Part shown: piece after piece, positions 45,207 to 54,049 of the stretch
Numbering within the stretch: position 1 is the stretch's first letter
Layout: each line of letters begins with the position of its first letter
Source of the DNA: Thalassospira sp. TSL5-1
GTDB lineage: Bacteria > Pseudomonadota > Alphaproteobacteria > Rhodospirillales > Thalassospiraceae
Direction: 5' to 3'
DNA length: 64,000 bases
Assembly (NCBI RefSeq): GCF_001907695.1
Contig: NZ_KV880637.1
Coordinates: forward strand, 248,001-312,000
The notes under the pieces: generated by a model
The model's database searches: none
The model's input: the letters and a program-made list of their open reading frames with translations, nothing else
Told to the model about the DNA's origin: nothing
Made by a program: the position numbers and the translations under genes

Positions 45207-46355
45207 ATGACCAAAACCCTGGGCGTTGGTATTATGGGCTGTGGCAATATTTCGCAGTCCTATTTGACACAGGCACCGCGTTTTCGCGGGATCGAAATTC
45301 GCGCCTGTGCGGACCTTAACCGCGATGCCGCCCGTGCGCGTGCCGATGAATTTGACGTGCGCGCCGAAACGGTCGATGGCCTGCTTGGCAGCGATGACAT
45401 TGACATCATCCTGAACCTGACCATCCCTGCCGCCCATTACGAGGTTTCCCGCCAATCGCTTGACGCGGGCAAACATGTTTATTCCGAAAAACCCTTTGTG
45501 CTGGATGTGGCACAGGGACAGGAACTGGCACGTCTGGCATCTGCCCGGGGCCTTCGGGTGGGCTCCGCCCCTGATACCTATTTGGGGGGCTCCCACCAGT
45601 TTGCCCGCCATTTGATTGATCAGGGTGTGGTTGGCAATATTGTGGGCGGCACTTGCCATGTCATGAGCCACGGCATGGAACACTGGCACCCCAACCCGGA
45701 CTTTTTCTTTAAACCGGGTGGCGGGCCGATCCTGGATATGGGTCCCTATTATGTGACCAATCTGGTGCAATTGATTGGTCCGGTCAAACGGGTGGCGGCA
45801 ATATCCGCCACCCCTGCGCCCGAACGCACCATTACCAGCCAGCCGCGTAATGGCGAAAAAATTACCGTTGAAACACCGACTACTCTTCATGCGGTGCTGG
45901 AATTTGCCAATGGTGCCGTTGTGACGCTGGGGGCAAGCTGGGATGTATGGAAAAACGGCCATGCCCCGATGGAGCTTTATGGCGCGAACGGCACATTGCT
46001 GGTGCCCGATCCCAACTTTTTTGCCGGTGATGTATCGCACAGCGAAAAGAGTGGCGATTTCGTAACGGGTCCAACGGGTTGGGATCATCCGTTTGGCATT
46101 GCCAATCGCGACTTGCCCGATGGTCGTAAGGTTGCCGATTATCGCACGGCGGGCCTTGCGGATATGGCAATGGCAATTGTTGAAGGGCGTGCCGCGCGAT
46201 GCGGGTTGGATCTGGCCCTGCATGTGATTGATGTTCTGACATCGATTTTGCGCTCGGGCGAAACCGGCCAGTTCATCACACTGGAAACCACCTGTGAGCG
46301 GCCCGAAGCCCTGGGGCCGGATGCTGCCCGTGCCCTGTTACACGATGCCGGTTAA
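45207..46355 (+). CDS. Gfo/Idh/MocA family oxidoreductase
   Basis: 382 residues. N-terminal Rossmann start LGVGIMGCGNISQSYL, then the family motif HVYSEKPF (Lys of the EKP motif) and a C-terminal beta domain with PNPDFFFKPGGGPILDMGPY. It uses NAD(P) to oxidise a sugar hydroxyl or reduce a keto sugar. GGAGGG precedes ATG 45207, 12 bp after the previous stop. It is paired with a second enzyme of this family three genes later, so one may oxidise and the other reduce. Confidence 0.9.
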   Translation: MTKTLGVGIMGCGNISQSYLTQAPRFRGIEIRACADLNRDAARARADEFDVRAETVDGLLGSDDIDIILNLTIPAAHYEVSRQSLDAGKHVYSEKPFVLDVAQGQELARLASARGLRVGSAPDTYLGGSHQFARHLIDQGVVGNIVGGTCHVMSHGMEHWHPNPDFFFKPGGGPILDMGPYYVTNLVQLIGPVKRVAAISATPAPERTITSQPRNGEKITVETPTTLHAVLEFANGAVVTLGASWDVWKNGHAPMELYGANGTLLVPDPNFFAGDVSHSEKSGDFVTGPTGWDHPFGIANRDLPDGRKVADYRTAGLADMAMAIVEGRAARCGLDLALHVIDVLTSILRSGETGQFITLETTCERPEALGPDAARALLHDAG

Positions 46356-46399
46356 ATACTGCGCCATTCGCAAAACACACCAAAAATAAAGGAGGTCCC

Positions 46400-47458
46400 A
46401 TGTCGCGAACATTAAAAGGACCGGCATTGTTTCTTGCCCAGTTTGCAGGGGATGAGGCGCCATTTAATACCCTCGATAACATCGCCCGCTGGGCAGCCGG
46501 GCTGGGTTATAAGGGGGTTCAAATTCCCAGTTGGGACAGCAGGCTGATTGATTTGGAACGCGCGGCGACCAGCAAGGATTACTGCGATGAAATTCACGGT
46601 ATCCTCGCTCGGCATGGTTTGACCTTAACGGAGCTTGCCACCCATTTGCACGGCCAATTGGTGGCGGTGCATCCGGCCTATGATGAACTGTTTGATGGCT
46701 TTGCCCATCCTTCGGTGCATAAAAACCCCAAGGCACGGCAGGAATGGGCGGTCAAACAGATCGAACATGCCATTGCGGCATCGGCCAATCTGGGGCTTGG
46801 CAATATGGGGTCTTTTACCGGGTCTCTGGCCTGGCCCTATATTTACCCCTGGCCGCAACGCCCGGCAGGGTTGGTCGAGGCTGCCTTTGACGAACTTGCC
46901 AAACGCTGGCGCCCGCTTTTGGACAAGGCCGACGCGGCAGGGGTGAATATCTGTTATGAAATCCATCCTGGCGAGGATGTATTTGATGGCGCCACCTTCG
47001 AGATGTTCCTGGACCGGCTGAAGGGGCATACGCGGTGCAATATCCTGTATGATCCCAGCCATTTTCAGCTTCAGATGCTCGATTATCTGGATTTCATCGA
47101 TATTTATGCCGACCGTATCAGGATGTTCCACGTCAAGGATGCGGAGTTCAACCCCAATGGCAAACAGGGGGTTTATTCCGGTTATCAGGGCTGGGTCGGG
47201 CGGGCCGGTCGGTTTCGCTCGCTCGGCGACGGGCAGATTGATTTCGGGGCGATCTTTTCCAAACTGACGGCACAGGGCTTTGATGGCTGGGCCGTGCTGG
47301 AATGGGAATGTGCCCTAAAACACCCCGAGGATGGCGCGCGCGAGGGGGCGGCCTTCATTCGCGATCATATCATCCGGGTGACGGAACATGCCTTTGACGA
47401 TTTTGCCGGAAGCGGGGTGGATGACGCCACCAACCGGAAGATACTGGGCCTGTCCTGA
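46400..47458 (+). CDS. TIM-barrel sugar isomerase/epimerase-like enzyme, longer form
   Basis: 352 residues. Metal-site candidates: CYEIHPGEDVF (Glu, His), YDPSHFQLQ (Asp, His), RMFHVKDAEF (His) and VLEWECAL (Glu). The N-terminus FLAQFAGDEAPFN is distinct from the shorter TIM-barrel gene in this operon. Proteins of this size and pattern are often encoded beside Gfo/Idh/MocA oxidoreductases in glycoside-oxidation clusters. AGGAGG precedes the ATG. The exact reaction is unknown. Confidence 0.85.
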   Translation: MSRTLKGPALFLAQFAGDEAPFNTLDNIARWAAGLGYKGVQIPSWDSRLIDLERAATSKDYCDEIHGILARHGLTLTELATHLHGQLVAVHPAYDELFDGFAHPSVHKNPKARQEWAVKQIEHAIAASANLGLGNMGSFTGSLAWPYIYPWPQRPAGLVEAAFDELAKRWRPLLDKADAAGVNICYEIHPGEDVFDGATFEMFLDRLKGHTRCNILYDPSHFQLQMLDYLDFIDIYADRIRMFHVKDAEFNPNGKQGVYSGYQGWVGRAGRFRSLGDGQIDFGAIFSKLTAQGFDGWAVLEWECALKHPEDGAREGAAFIRDHIIRVTEHAFDDFAGSGVDDATNRKILGLS

Positions 47459-47548
47459 GTGATTGGCGGATGTTTGGCCTGTTCTAAGCAGGCCGGGCCA
47501 CTCCTAAGGCCAGATAGACGCATAATAACAGACGACAAGGAGATATTG

Positions 47549-48712
47549 ATGGTTGGACCAGCAAACGACCCCGCAAGCCCGCCCCGCCGTTTGCGGCTCG
47601 GCATGGTGGGCGGGGGCCAGGGGGCCTTTATCGGCGCGGTGCATCGTTTGGCCGCCCGGATGGATAACCGTTATGATTTGGTCGCGGGGGCCTTATCCTC
47701 CCGGCCGGATGTGGCGCGTGTTTCGGCAATGGAATGTTTTATCGCCCCGGACCGCGCCTATGATGATTACCGGGAAATGGCATTGCGCGAGGCCGAACGC
47801 GAAGATGGCATTGAAGTATGCGCCATTGTCACCCCCAATAATCTGCATTTTCCGGCAGCAATGGCGATGCTGGATGCCGGGATTCATGTGATTTGCGACA
47901 AGCCCCTGTGCATGAGTGTTGCCGAGGGCGAGCAGCTTGCCGCCAAAATCGAGGAAACCGGGCTGCTTTTCGCCCTGACCCATAATTACACCGCCTATCC
48001 AATGGTGCGCGAAGCCCGCCATATGGTGCGCAGTGGCAAGCTGGGCAATATCCGGCTGGTGCAGGTGGAATACCCGCAAGGCTGGCTGGCAACGCCGGTT
48101 GATAACAAACAGGCAAGCTGGCGGGCCGACCCGGCCAAAGCTGGCCCTGGCGGGGCATTGGGCGATATTGGCACCCATGCCCATAACCTGGCGGATTTTG
48201 TCACCGGGCTGGAAATTTCGGAACTGTGTGCGGATCTTTCCAGCATGGTCGAAGGCCGCGCACTTGACGATAATGTGCAGATATTGCTGCGTTATAAAAA
48301 CGGCGCGCGCGGCATGTTATGGGCCAGCCAGGTGGCGATTGGCCATGAAAACGGCTTGAAATTGCGTGTGTATGGCGACAAAGGCGCACTTGAATGGGCC
48401 CAGGAACATCCCAATCACATGTATTTCCGTCAACTCGATGAACAGCCCCTCCTGATGACACGCGGTGGGCCGGGAAACAGTGCCGCAGGCGGACGGGTGC
48501 GTGTGCCTGCCGGCCATGCCGAAGGGTATCTGGAAGGCTTTGCCACCCTTTACACCGACTTTGCCGACCAGCTTTGTGCCCGGATTGACGGTCATATCCC
48601 CAATGCCGAGGCGGCCCTGGTGCCCGGTATTGCCGAAGGGTTGAACGGGATGCGCTTTATCGAGGCGGTGATAGCCTCCTCGCAGCGCGGGGCAAGCTGG
48701 ACCACATTATAA
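47549..48712 (+). CDS. Gfo/Idh/MocA family oxidoreductase, second copy
   Basis: 387 residues from ATG 47549 with AAGGAG; the open frame upstream to 47459 is not coding. Rossmann start RLGMVGGGQGAFIGAVHR, then VICDKPLCMSVAEGEQ and GALGDIGTHAHNLADFVTG. It differs from the first copy in nucleotide loop and substrate region, so it probably uses another substrate or direction. It ends the operon; a terminator lies 28 bp downstream. Confidence 0.9.
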   Translation: MVGPANDPASPPRRLRLGMVGGGQGAFIGAVHRLAARMDNRYDLVAGALSSRPDVARVSAMECFIAPDRAYDDYREMALREAEREDGIEVCAIVTPNNLHFPAAMAMLDAGIHVICDKPLCMSVAEGEQLAAKIEETGLLFALTHNYTAYPMVREARHMVRSGKLGNIRLVQVEYPQGWLATPVDNKQASWRADPAKAGPGGALGDIGTHAHNLADFVTGLEISELCADLSSMVEGRALDDNVQILLRYKNGARGMLWASQVAIGHENGLKLRVYGDKGALEWAQEHPNHMYFRQLDEQPLLMTRGGPGNSAAGGRVRVPAGHAEGYLEGFATLYTDFADQLCARIDGHIPNAEAALVPGIAEGLNGMRFIEAVIASSQRGASWTTL

Positions 48713-48739
48713 TTTAAGCCAGACAAGGTCACGATGATG

Positions 48740-48766
48740 AAGGCGGTTCACCAGAGCCGCCTTTTT
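48740..48766 (+). terminator. terminator of the sugar operon
   Basis: AAGGCGG (48740-48746) pairs with CCGCCTT (48757-48763), followed by a T run through 48766. Confidence 0.8.
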
Positions 48767-48960
48767 CATTGGCGAAAGGTGATGGCCCGCATCGTGGCTG
48801 TGTGTTCAGGGTTGTATGGGTATGTAATTTTTTATCCTGTAATGATAATTATAAATGAAATGTAATTTCTGATACATTTTGATGTTTGTTCTAACAGCCA
48901 TTTGATCTATCTTCCCGCTGCCTATTGGTGGGTTTTGATGTCATTCGCAAGGATTGTCAC

Positions 48961-49521
48961 ATGGCAACTGCACTGCTGATTATTGATGTTCAAAATGCTG
49001 TGTTGGCGGGGGATGCACCCGCCGAAAGACGGCGGGAAATTGATCGTGCCTTTGATGAAACCGTCGAACGGTTGTGCCTGTTACAGCAACAGGCCCGTGC
49101 CGCCGCAGCCCCGGTTATTATGGTGCAGCATAATGGTGGCATCGGTAATCGTTTGGAAAAGGGCACATCGGGCTGGGAAATACGCCAGGAAGTGGCACCG
49201 CAGCCGCAGGATATTGTTGTTGAAAAGAAAAGTGCGGATTCTTTTTTCGATACCGACCTATGCCAAGTCATGACCGAACAGGGCATTTCCCGGTTGGTTG
49301 TGGGCGGTTGCATGAGCCAGTATTGTGTCGATACCACGGTTCGCCGGGCGGTATCGCTCGGGTATGACGTGCTGCTGGTTGCGGACGGACATACCTCGTC
49401 CGATAGCCGGACATTGCCATTTACCGATATTGTACAGCACCATAATGAAATACTGGATGGTTTTAATGCCGGTAGGTCAATGGTGCGTGTGGTGAAGGCG
49501 GCAGATGTCCAGTTTGGCTGA
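48961..49521 (+). CDS. isochorismatase-like cysteine hydrolase
   Basis: 186 residues from ATG 48961 (AAGGA upstream). The catalytic triad is visible: Asp9 in LIIDVQN, Lys90 in EKKSADSF, Cys117 in GGCMSQYCVD. This is the nicotinamidase/isochorismatase fold; the substrate may be an N-carbamoyl compound, nicotinamide or similar, and cannot be fixed. It is monocistronic with a low-GC 5' region, and is convergent with the pentapeptide gene, 17 bp between stops. Confidence 0.9.
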   Translation: MATALLIIDVQNAVLAGDAPAERRREIDRAFDETVERLCLLQQQARAAAAPVIMVQHNGGIGNRLEKGTSGWEIRQEVAPQPQDIVVEKKSADSFFDTDLCQVMTEQGISRLVVGGCMSQYCVDTTVRRAVSLGYDVLLVADGHTSSDSRTLPFTDIVQHHNEILDGFNAGRSMVRVVKAADVQFG

Positions 49522-49538
49522 TTTAAAGCGATTTGTCT

Positions 49539-49919
49539 TCAGGCTGTCGCCTTTTCATAGGCCTTGAACAGATCGGTCACGAGAACGCCATTGATCCGCA
49601 TACCGGTCAAATCAGCATCTTCGATATGTGAATTTGCCAATGTGACATCTCGTATGGTCAATCGCGATAAGTTTGCATTCGTGATAACAGCCCCCGACAG
49701 ATTGGCGTTGTTAAAGCGCGCACCGGCAAGGCTGATATCGTCAAAAACGGCTTCGCTTAAATTGGTGTCGGTGAATTTTGCGTTCGTTAAAACAGCATAA
49801 AATCTTGCGTCCGAAAGATTTACACCATCGAAATGAGCACCTGACATATCGGCCCGCTGGTAGTGTATTCCCTGCATCCGAGGGCCATCAAACGGGTTGT
49901 TCTCCTGGGGATCACTCAT
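49539..49919 (-). CDS. pentapeptide repeat protein
   Basis: 126 residues, most made of A(D/N)LXX-type pentapeptides, for example GVNLSDARFYAVLTNAKF and ANLSGAVITNANLSRLTI. It should fold as a right-handed quadrilateral beta-helix. Some pentapeptide proteins mimic DNA to inhibit gyrase, but most have no known role; nothing here favours one. ATG 49919. Its upstream side faces the sulfotransferase operon end. Confidence 0.88.
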   Translation of the reverse strand: MSDPQENNPFDGPRMQGIHYQRADMSGAHFDGVNLSDARFYAVLTNAKFTDTNLSEAVFDDISLAGARFNNANLSGAVITNANLSRLTIRDVTLANSHIEDADLTGMRINGVLVTDLFKAYEKATA

Positions 49920-50101
49920 TGTCGTTTTCTTTCGTCATTATGATTTGAACCCAAAGATTGCCAGATTGTGCATTCATTGGCGACGGTCAATTATAGATCG
50001 AAGCCCTTTGACTGTGCCGTTTGGTGCAAAAGTCCCAATCATAATTGGACTTCCGTTATCGATTTTGCAACGCCCGTTCGCCGCAGCTGATTTTGCTGAA
50101 A

Positions 50102-51253
50102 TCAATCGGTCAGGTTTTCATAACCAAACCGGGCGGCGGCAATGCCGGTGAGTTCGTGGATGGTGGCGATTTCGGCATCGCTGAATTTGGGTTTGTAATA
50201 TCCCGGCGCATGGATGGTCGGGGCGACGTCATCAATGATGGTCCCGGCATTTTCCATGTCAACATGGGCAAAAAGCTGTTCAAGCTGCTGGCGCGGGTCG
50301 GCAACAAAATCCTCGTAACGGACAACCAGAGTGGCCTCGCGCAATTTTGGATTGATCGATAGCCGGTCGGCCAGGAAATGGTGCAGATTGGCCCAGTAAT
50401 GCGCCCAGCCTTCAACCTCGCGGCCTTCGTCCCACAGGGCGGAGATTTGCCGGGTGGTGTGGGTATCGCCCACATTAATCGGGCGGCGGTCCATGCCAAA
50501 TTCGTAATGGCCGACGCGCTGCATATGCGCCAGCGCCCTTGGATTGCCCGCTTCGCCCTTGCAAAACAGGGTGTGTTGCTTGGCAAGGGAGGCAATATGC
50601 CAAAGCGGGTCACGCACCGGCAGCACAAAGCGTGCATCGGGGAACATGGACAGCAGATATTCCAGGCGCGTGATCAGATAATTGGCCTTTGAAACATAAC
50701 GCGAGCCCCCCCTAATCGCGATCATTTTGCGGATATGGTCACGATAGAAATTTTCAAAGGCCTCGTTGCTCACCTCACCGCCCAGCACGTTGCTGTGATT
50801 GACATCATGCAAATGCTCAAAAAACGCCATCCAAATTACTTCCTCGAAGGCCTCGGGGCTTTCGGGTGTGATATTGATGCCATCGGCATGGGTGCGTTCC
50901 ACGGCCACCTGCTGGCGCGGTTTAGGGGCCAGATCAACGAATTTGTTCCACAGGTAGGGGGTGAAAACCGGCGGATAGTCGCGATAGCGATGGGTGGCTG
51001 CTGCCGGGTGTTTTGCCAGGGTTTCAAGTAGGATGGTGCTGCCAGAGCGGGCAAGGCCGGCAACAAAAACCGGCTTTTCGATGGTCACATCGGCAATGGC
51101 ATCACCGGCCATTTTGGTGTCGAAATTGCCAAAACTGATCCAGCGTTGCGGATGATCGGCAATTTGCCCGCTGATCCAGTGGTCCCACCCCGAAACATGA
51201 AAAGCGGCACCCTTGGACGGCTTTTGGTCGCTGGTTTGTGTCATCTTGTTCAT
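50102..51253 (-). CDS. P-loop sulfotransferase family protein
   Basis: 383 residues. The PAPS 5'-phosphosulfate-binding loop is FVAGLARSGSTILLETLAK, and the 3'-phosphate region is RFVLPVRDPLWHIASL with Arg and Ser. Start ATG 51253 overlaps the upstream stop by 4 bases (ATGA), excluding the longer frame. It should transfer sulfate from PAPS to a hydroxyl or amine acceptor in the cytoplasm. It is the last gene of a four-gene leftward operon with an arylsulfotransferase and two membrane proteins. Confidence 0.85.
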   Translation of the reverse strand: MNKMTQTSDQKPSKGAAFHVSGWDHWISGQIADHPQRWISFGNFDTKMAGDAIADVTIEKPVFVAGLARSGSTILLETLAKHPAAATHRYRDYPPVFTPYLWNKFVDLAPKPRQQVAVERTHADGINITPESPEAFEEVIWMAFFEHLHDVNHSNVLGGEVSNEAFENFYRDHIRKMIAIRGGSRYVSKANYLITRLEYLLSMFPDARFVLPVRDPLWHIASLAKQHTLFCKGEAGNPRALAHMQRVGHYEFGMDRRPINVGDTHTTRQISALWDEGREVEGWAHYWANLHHFLADRLSINPKLREATLVVRYEDFVADPRQQLEQLFAHVDMENAGTIIDDVAPTIHAPGYYKPKFSDAEIATIHELTGIAAARFGYENLTD

Positions 51254-51999
51254 TCGATGCGGAATCCTTTTTTTATCGCCACGGAAACCACAATCAGCAT
51301 GACAAAGAATGTCAGCTCCCATCCGCGTGCCCAGGACGGGCCGATGGGGATGATTTCCTGTGCCGGAAGGTCAAAACGGATCTGCTGGATTGGTGTGTTG
51401 TCGGGCAAATAACCCGCCGGATTACCGATCAGGGTATTCCACCACTGTTTATGCCCAATCACGGGCACAGCGGCCTGAAGGGGGATGACAATGTCGCTTT
51501 TGCCGGTGTCAGTGGTGGTGGAAACCCGCACAATCGGGCAGGCCCCGCCATTTTCCGACACCGGGCGTGTGCCAATCTGTTCGACATGCGCATCGCTTGG
51601 CAGGGCGGAAATGGTGGTTTGTGTGCCCGGTGCCGGGCAGGTATACCCATATTCTTCGTCCATCCAGACCAGCATGGAAAGGGCGGGCAGCGATGCCACA
51701 ATTGCCGGGATCAGAATGACCCCGACAAGTTTCAGGGAATGTCCCAATTGGGCTTTTGCCAGGCGCATGCCCTCGCCAAATTCCTCGCCTTCATCCTCGG
51801 CCATTGCCTGGCGCGATTGGGCAACGTCAGCCTTGACCTTTTTGATTCGTTTTTGCGGTGACAGCACCGCATAAAGGGCCATCGAGATGATGGCGCAAAT
51901 CACCGACCAGGCAATGATGCGGCCCAGCGGGCCAAATGCGTCGGCCATAAGGGCATCAAGCCAGTTAAAGGCGGGGGCGGGCCAGTCAAAAATACCCAT
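51250..51999 (-). CDS. EMC3/DUF106-like membrane protein (Oxa1/YidC superfamily candidate)
   Basis: 249 residues. A first span (about 27-46) is followed by the basic LSPQKRIKKVK and a charged coiled coil to about residue 85, then a second span (LVGVILIPAIVASLPALSMLVW). A large periplasmic insertion with two Cys (YTCPAPG, GGACPIV) precedes a final span (WELTFFVMLIVVSVAIKK). The span-(P/D)QKR-coil-span layout matches archaeal DUF106 and EMC3. The insertase-like role is inferred. It starts 24 bp after the small membrane gene. Confidence 0.6.
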   Translation of the reverse strand: MGIFDWPAPAFNWLDALMADAFGPLGRIIAWSVICAIISMALYAVLSPQKRIKKVKADVAQSRQAMAEDEGEEFGEGMRLAKAQLGHSLKLVGVILIPAIVASLPALSMLVWMDEEYGYTCPAPGTQTTISALPSDAHVEQIGTRPVSENGGACPIVRVSTTTDTGKSDIVIPLQAAVPVIGHKQWWNTLIGNPAGYLPDNTPIQQIRFDLPAQEIIPIGPSWARGWELTFFVMLIVVSVAIKKGFRIE

Positions 52000-52023
52000 G
52001 AGACTTACTCAATTCCTGTTGGC

Positions 52024-52299
52024 TTAGGCGCTGTGCTGATCAGATTTGGCGGTGGTGGTCTGTGCGCCTGCACTGGCGGCGGCATTTTTGCGGCGCTTAT
52101 TGCGCATCATTTTGCGGATCGGCCACAACAACACAAACCCAACCGCCACGCCGACGGCGGCAATCACAGCCCACAATGCGCTTAGCAGGCTTAAACCGGC
52201 ACCCGGCCCGACATAGGCCTGGGCGGGCATGGCAGTCAGAAGCGGGGCCAGGGCAATAACGGCACCGGCAATGCTCAGGTTTTTAAGGGTCGGCTTCAT
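52024..52299 (-). CDS. small membrane protein with AYVGPGAGLS motif
   Basis: 91 residues. Signal-like N-terminus (IAGAVIALAPLLTAMPAQA), then AYVGPGAGLSLLSALWAVI, a span to about 63 with LLWPIRKMM, and a basic, Ala/Thr-rich tail. If the first segment is cleaved, the mature protein is a single-span protein beginning with the GPGAG motif. The ATG overlaps the arylsulfotransferase stop by 4 bases. Function unknown. Confidence 0.7.
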   Translation of the reverse strand: MKPTLKNLSIAGAVIALAPLLTAMPAQAYVGPGAGLSLLSALWAVIAAVGVAVGFVLLWPIRKMMRNKRRKNAAASAGAQTTTAKSDQHSA

Positions 52300-53684
52300 T
52301 GGTCTTCTCCTTTCGTGGGGGAAGAGAACAGCGCGGCGCGGTCATCAAAAATGCGCTCGGCCTGTGAAACAATGGGGATCAGTTTTTCGCCGGGTTTTTC
52401 GGGGTTGTCGCGGCGGATGGGGTTATAGAATTCCCATACAATTTCGCCATCTTTATTTACCTCGAACAGGCGGCCGGGGGTGGATTCCGTGATCAAAGTA
52501 TTGCCATTGGGCATGCGTTCCTGATCGGACCGGATATCGCTATAGAAAAAGTGGTCTTTATCGCCGTCATATTCCCAGGTAATGCCCCCGGTTTTCGGGT
52601 CAAACTGAAGGACTCGGGACATGCCTGCTTCGGGGTCATCCAACTGGCCCTGATTATCGAACAGCAGGATATCCCCGTTGGGCAGAAGGTCCGGGTCATG
52701 CTGGCCCAGCCAGGAACCGCGGGTCGCCCAGACAATTTTCTCCTGGTCCAGGTCCAGCACGGCAATAATACCCAGATCGCGGAAAGACAGCAGAACGTCG
52801 CCTTCCTTGCCATAGGGGAAGTTTTGGGCTGTTTCGGCGGTAATCACTTCGATGGTGTTGGTGTGCAGCACGTCTTCCTTGGAATAATACGGCGCAAAAT
52901 CCAGCAAATGGTCGTAGGGCGAATTGATCATCGCATCGAGGATCGAAACCTTTTTGATTTCCTTGCCCTCGGGCGAGAGCACAACGGCAAAATCATCCAG
53001 GCGCGGCGGTTTAAGCTGGGTGCGATAGGGGTAGGTGTTGTTGCGGAATTCCTGGGTCAGGGCATAAACCTTGCCATCCTTATCGACGGAAAAGTCGTGA
53101 TGGGCGGTACCCAAATAGCCCCAGACAACATTTGAATCCTTGTCAATCCGCGCCAGGCCATAACCATAGGGCGTGTCGCCCGCTGCGGTATATTGCACAA
53201 TCAAATCGCCATTGGGCTGCATCTTGGCGGTATGCCAGTGCATATATTCGTCTTTTTGCGGGTTTTTGATCGGCGAGCTGTCATTGTAGATTTTGCTAAA
53301 GGGCGTGTTCCATTCATGAACAATATTGCCCTTCATGTCGATCAGCACCGCATGGGGCCCATCGCCCGACGAATATAGCGTCAGCCCATTCTGGGCGAGG
53401 GTTTCATCATAAACGGTAACGCCCTGTTTGTCGTTTCGGGCGGGCGACCAGAAATCCAGTCGGCCAATATCGTTATACTGGGTTTCCTTTTCCCACAGGG
53501 CAACACCGGCCTTCCACGCATTGCGCAGATATTGTGACGGCGGAATATCTGCCAGCATGATTGTGGCACCCGCCGAGAAGCTGAGTGCGGCAATGCCAAC
53601 GATAAAAATGGCAAAAAAGCCGCGATCGCCACCTTCATCTTGCGATGGGGGCGGTGTCCGGTTTTCTTTTTCTGGTGACGGCAC
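52296..53684 (-). CDS. membrane-anchored arylsulfotransferase-like protein
   Basis: 462 residues from GTG 53684 with GGAGG 8 nt upstream; an ATG 7 codons earlier lacks this. One N-terminal span (about 25-48, FFAIFIVGIAALSFSAGA) anchors a large periplasmic domain. Repeated beta-propeller-like strands (GDLIVQYTAAGDTPYGYGLA, NVVWGYLGTAHHDF, QHDPDLLPNGDILLFDNQG) and conserved His (MHWHTAK, HHDF, GQHD) match PAPS-independent arylsulfotransferases. The sulfate donor would be a phenolic sulfate. The rest of the operon suggests the sulfated product is a polymer or surface molecule. Confidence 0.85.
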   Translation of the reverse strand: MPSPEKENRTPPPSQDEGGDRGFFAIFIVGIAALSFSAGATIMLADIPPSQYLRNAWKAGVALWEKETQYNDIGRLDFWSPARNDKQGVTVYDETLAQNGLTLYSSGDGPHAVLIDMKGNIVHEWNTPFSKIYNDSSPIKNPQKDEYMHWHTAKMQPNGDLIVQYTAAGDTPYGYGLARIDKDSNVVWGYLGTAHHDFSVDKDGKVYALTQEFRNNTYPYRTQLKPPRLDDFAVVLSPEGKEIKKVSILDAMINSPYDHLLDFAPYYSKEDVLHTNTIEVITAETAQNFPYGKEGDVLLSFRDLGIIAVLDLDQEKIVWATRGSWLGQHDPDLLPNGDILLFDNQGQLDDPEAGMSRVLQFDPKTGGITWEYDGDKDHFFYSDIRSDQERMPNGNTLITESTPGRLFEVNKDGEIVWEFYNPIRRDNPEKPGEKLIPIVSQAERIFDDRAALFSSPTKGEDQ

Positions 53685-53984
53685 GCCTAAAACCTCCAAA
53701 TTCATCCATGCCCGAAGGTTAAACAGGCCGCAGGGCAATTTTACGGCTAATCCTCGGGTAAATGGGGCCTTTTAGCCCCTTTTTGCCCCGGTTTCGCCAA
53801 ATAGTTTTATTTTCGCGATGTTTTGCGCGGTTGTTCTTTTTTAATTATCAGTGCGTGGAAACAACACCATTTCGGGATATTTAATCGATGTCCAAGATTT
53901 GGAAATACGGTAAAAAATGCAGTGGCATATGCTAATATTGCATTGCAGGATAGGTCCGCGCGAGCAGGCAAAACAAAAGCCCTG

Positions 53985-54014
53985 CAGCCACCGAAAGGCA
54001 ATGCAAGGCTTTTT
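53985..54014 (-). terminator. terminator of the ectoine operon
   Basis: AAAAGCCCTGCA (53985-53996) pairs imperfectly with TGCAAGGCTTTTT (54002-54014). Read leftward it runs into TTTTGTTTTG. It lies 36 bp past the regulator stop. The rest of the 365-bp gap (53685-54049) has no gene and should hold the arylsulfotransferase operon promoter. Confidence 0.6.
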
Positions 54015-54049
54015 ACCTTTTTGGGGGGGTAACAGCAGCCGATTTGGGG

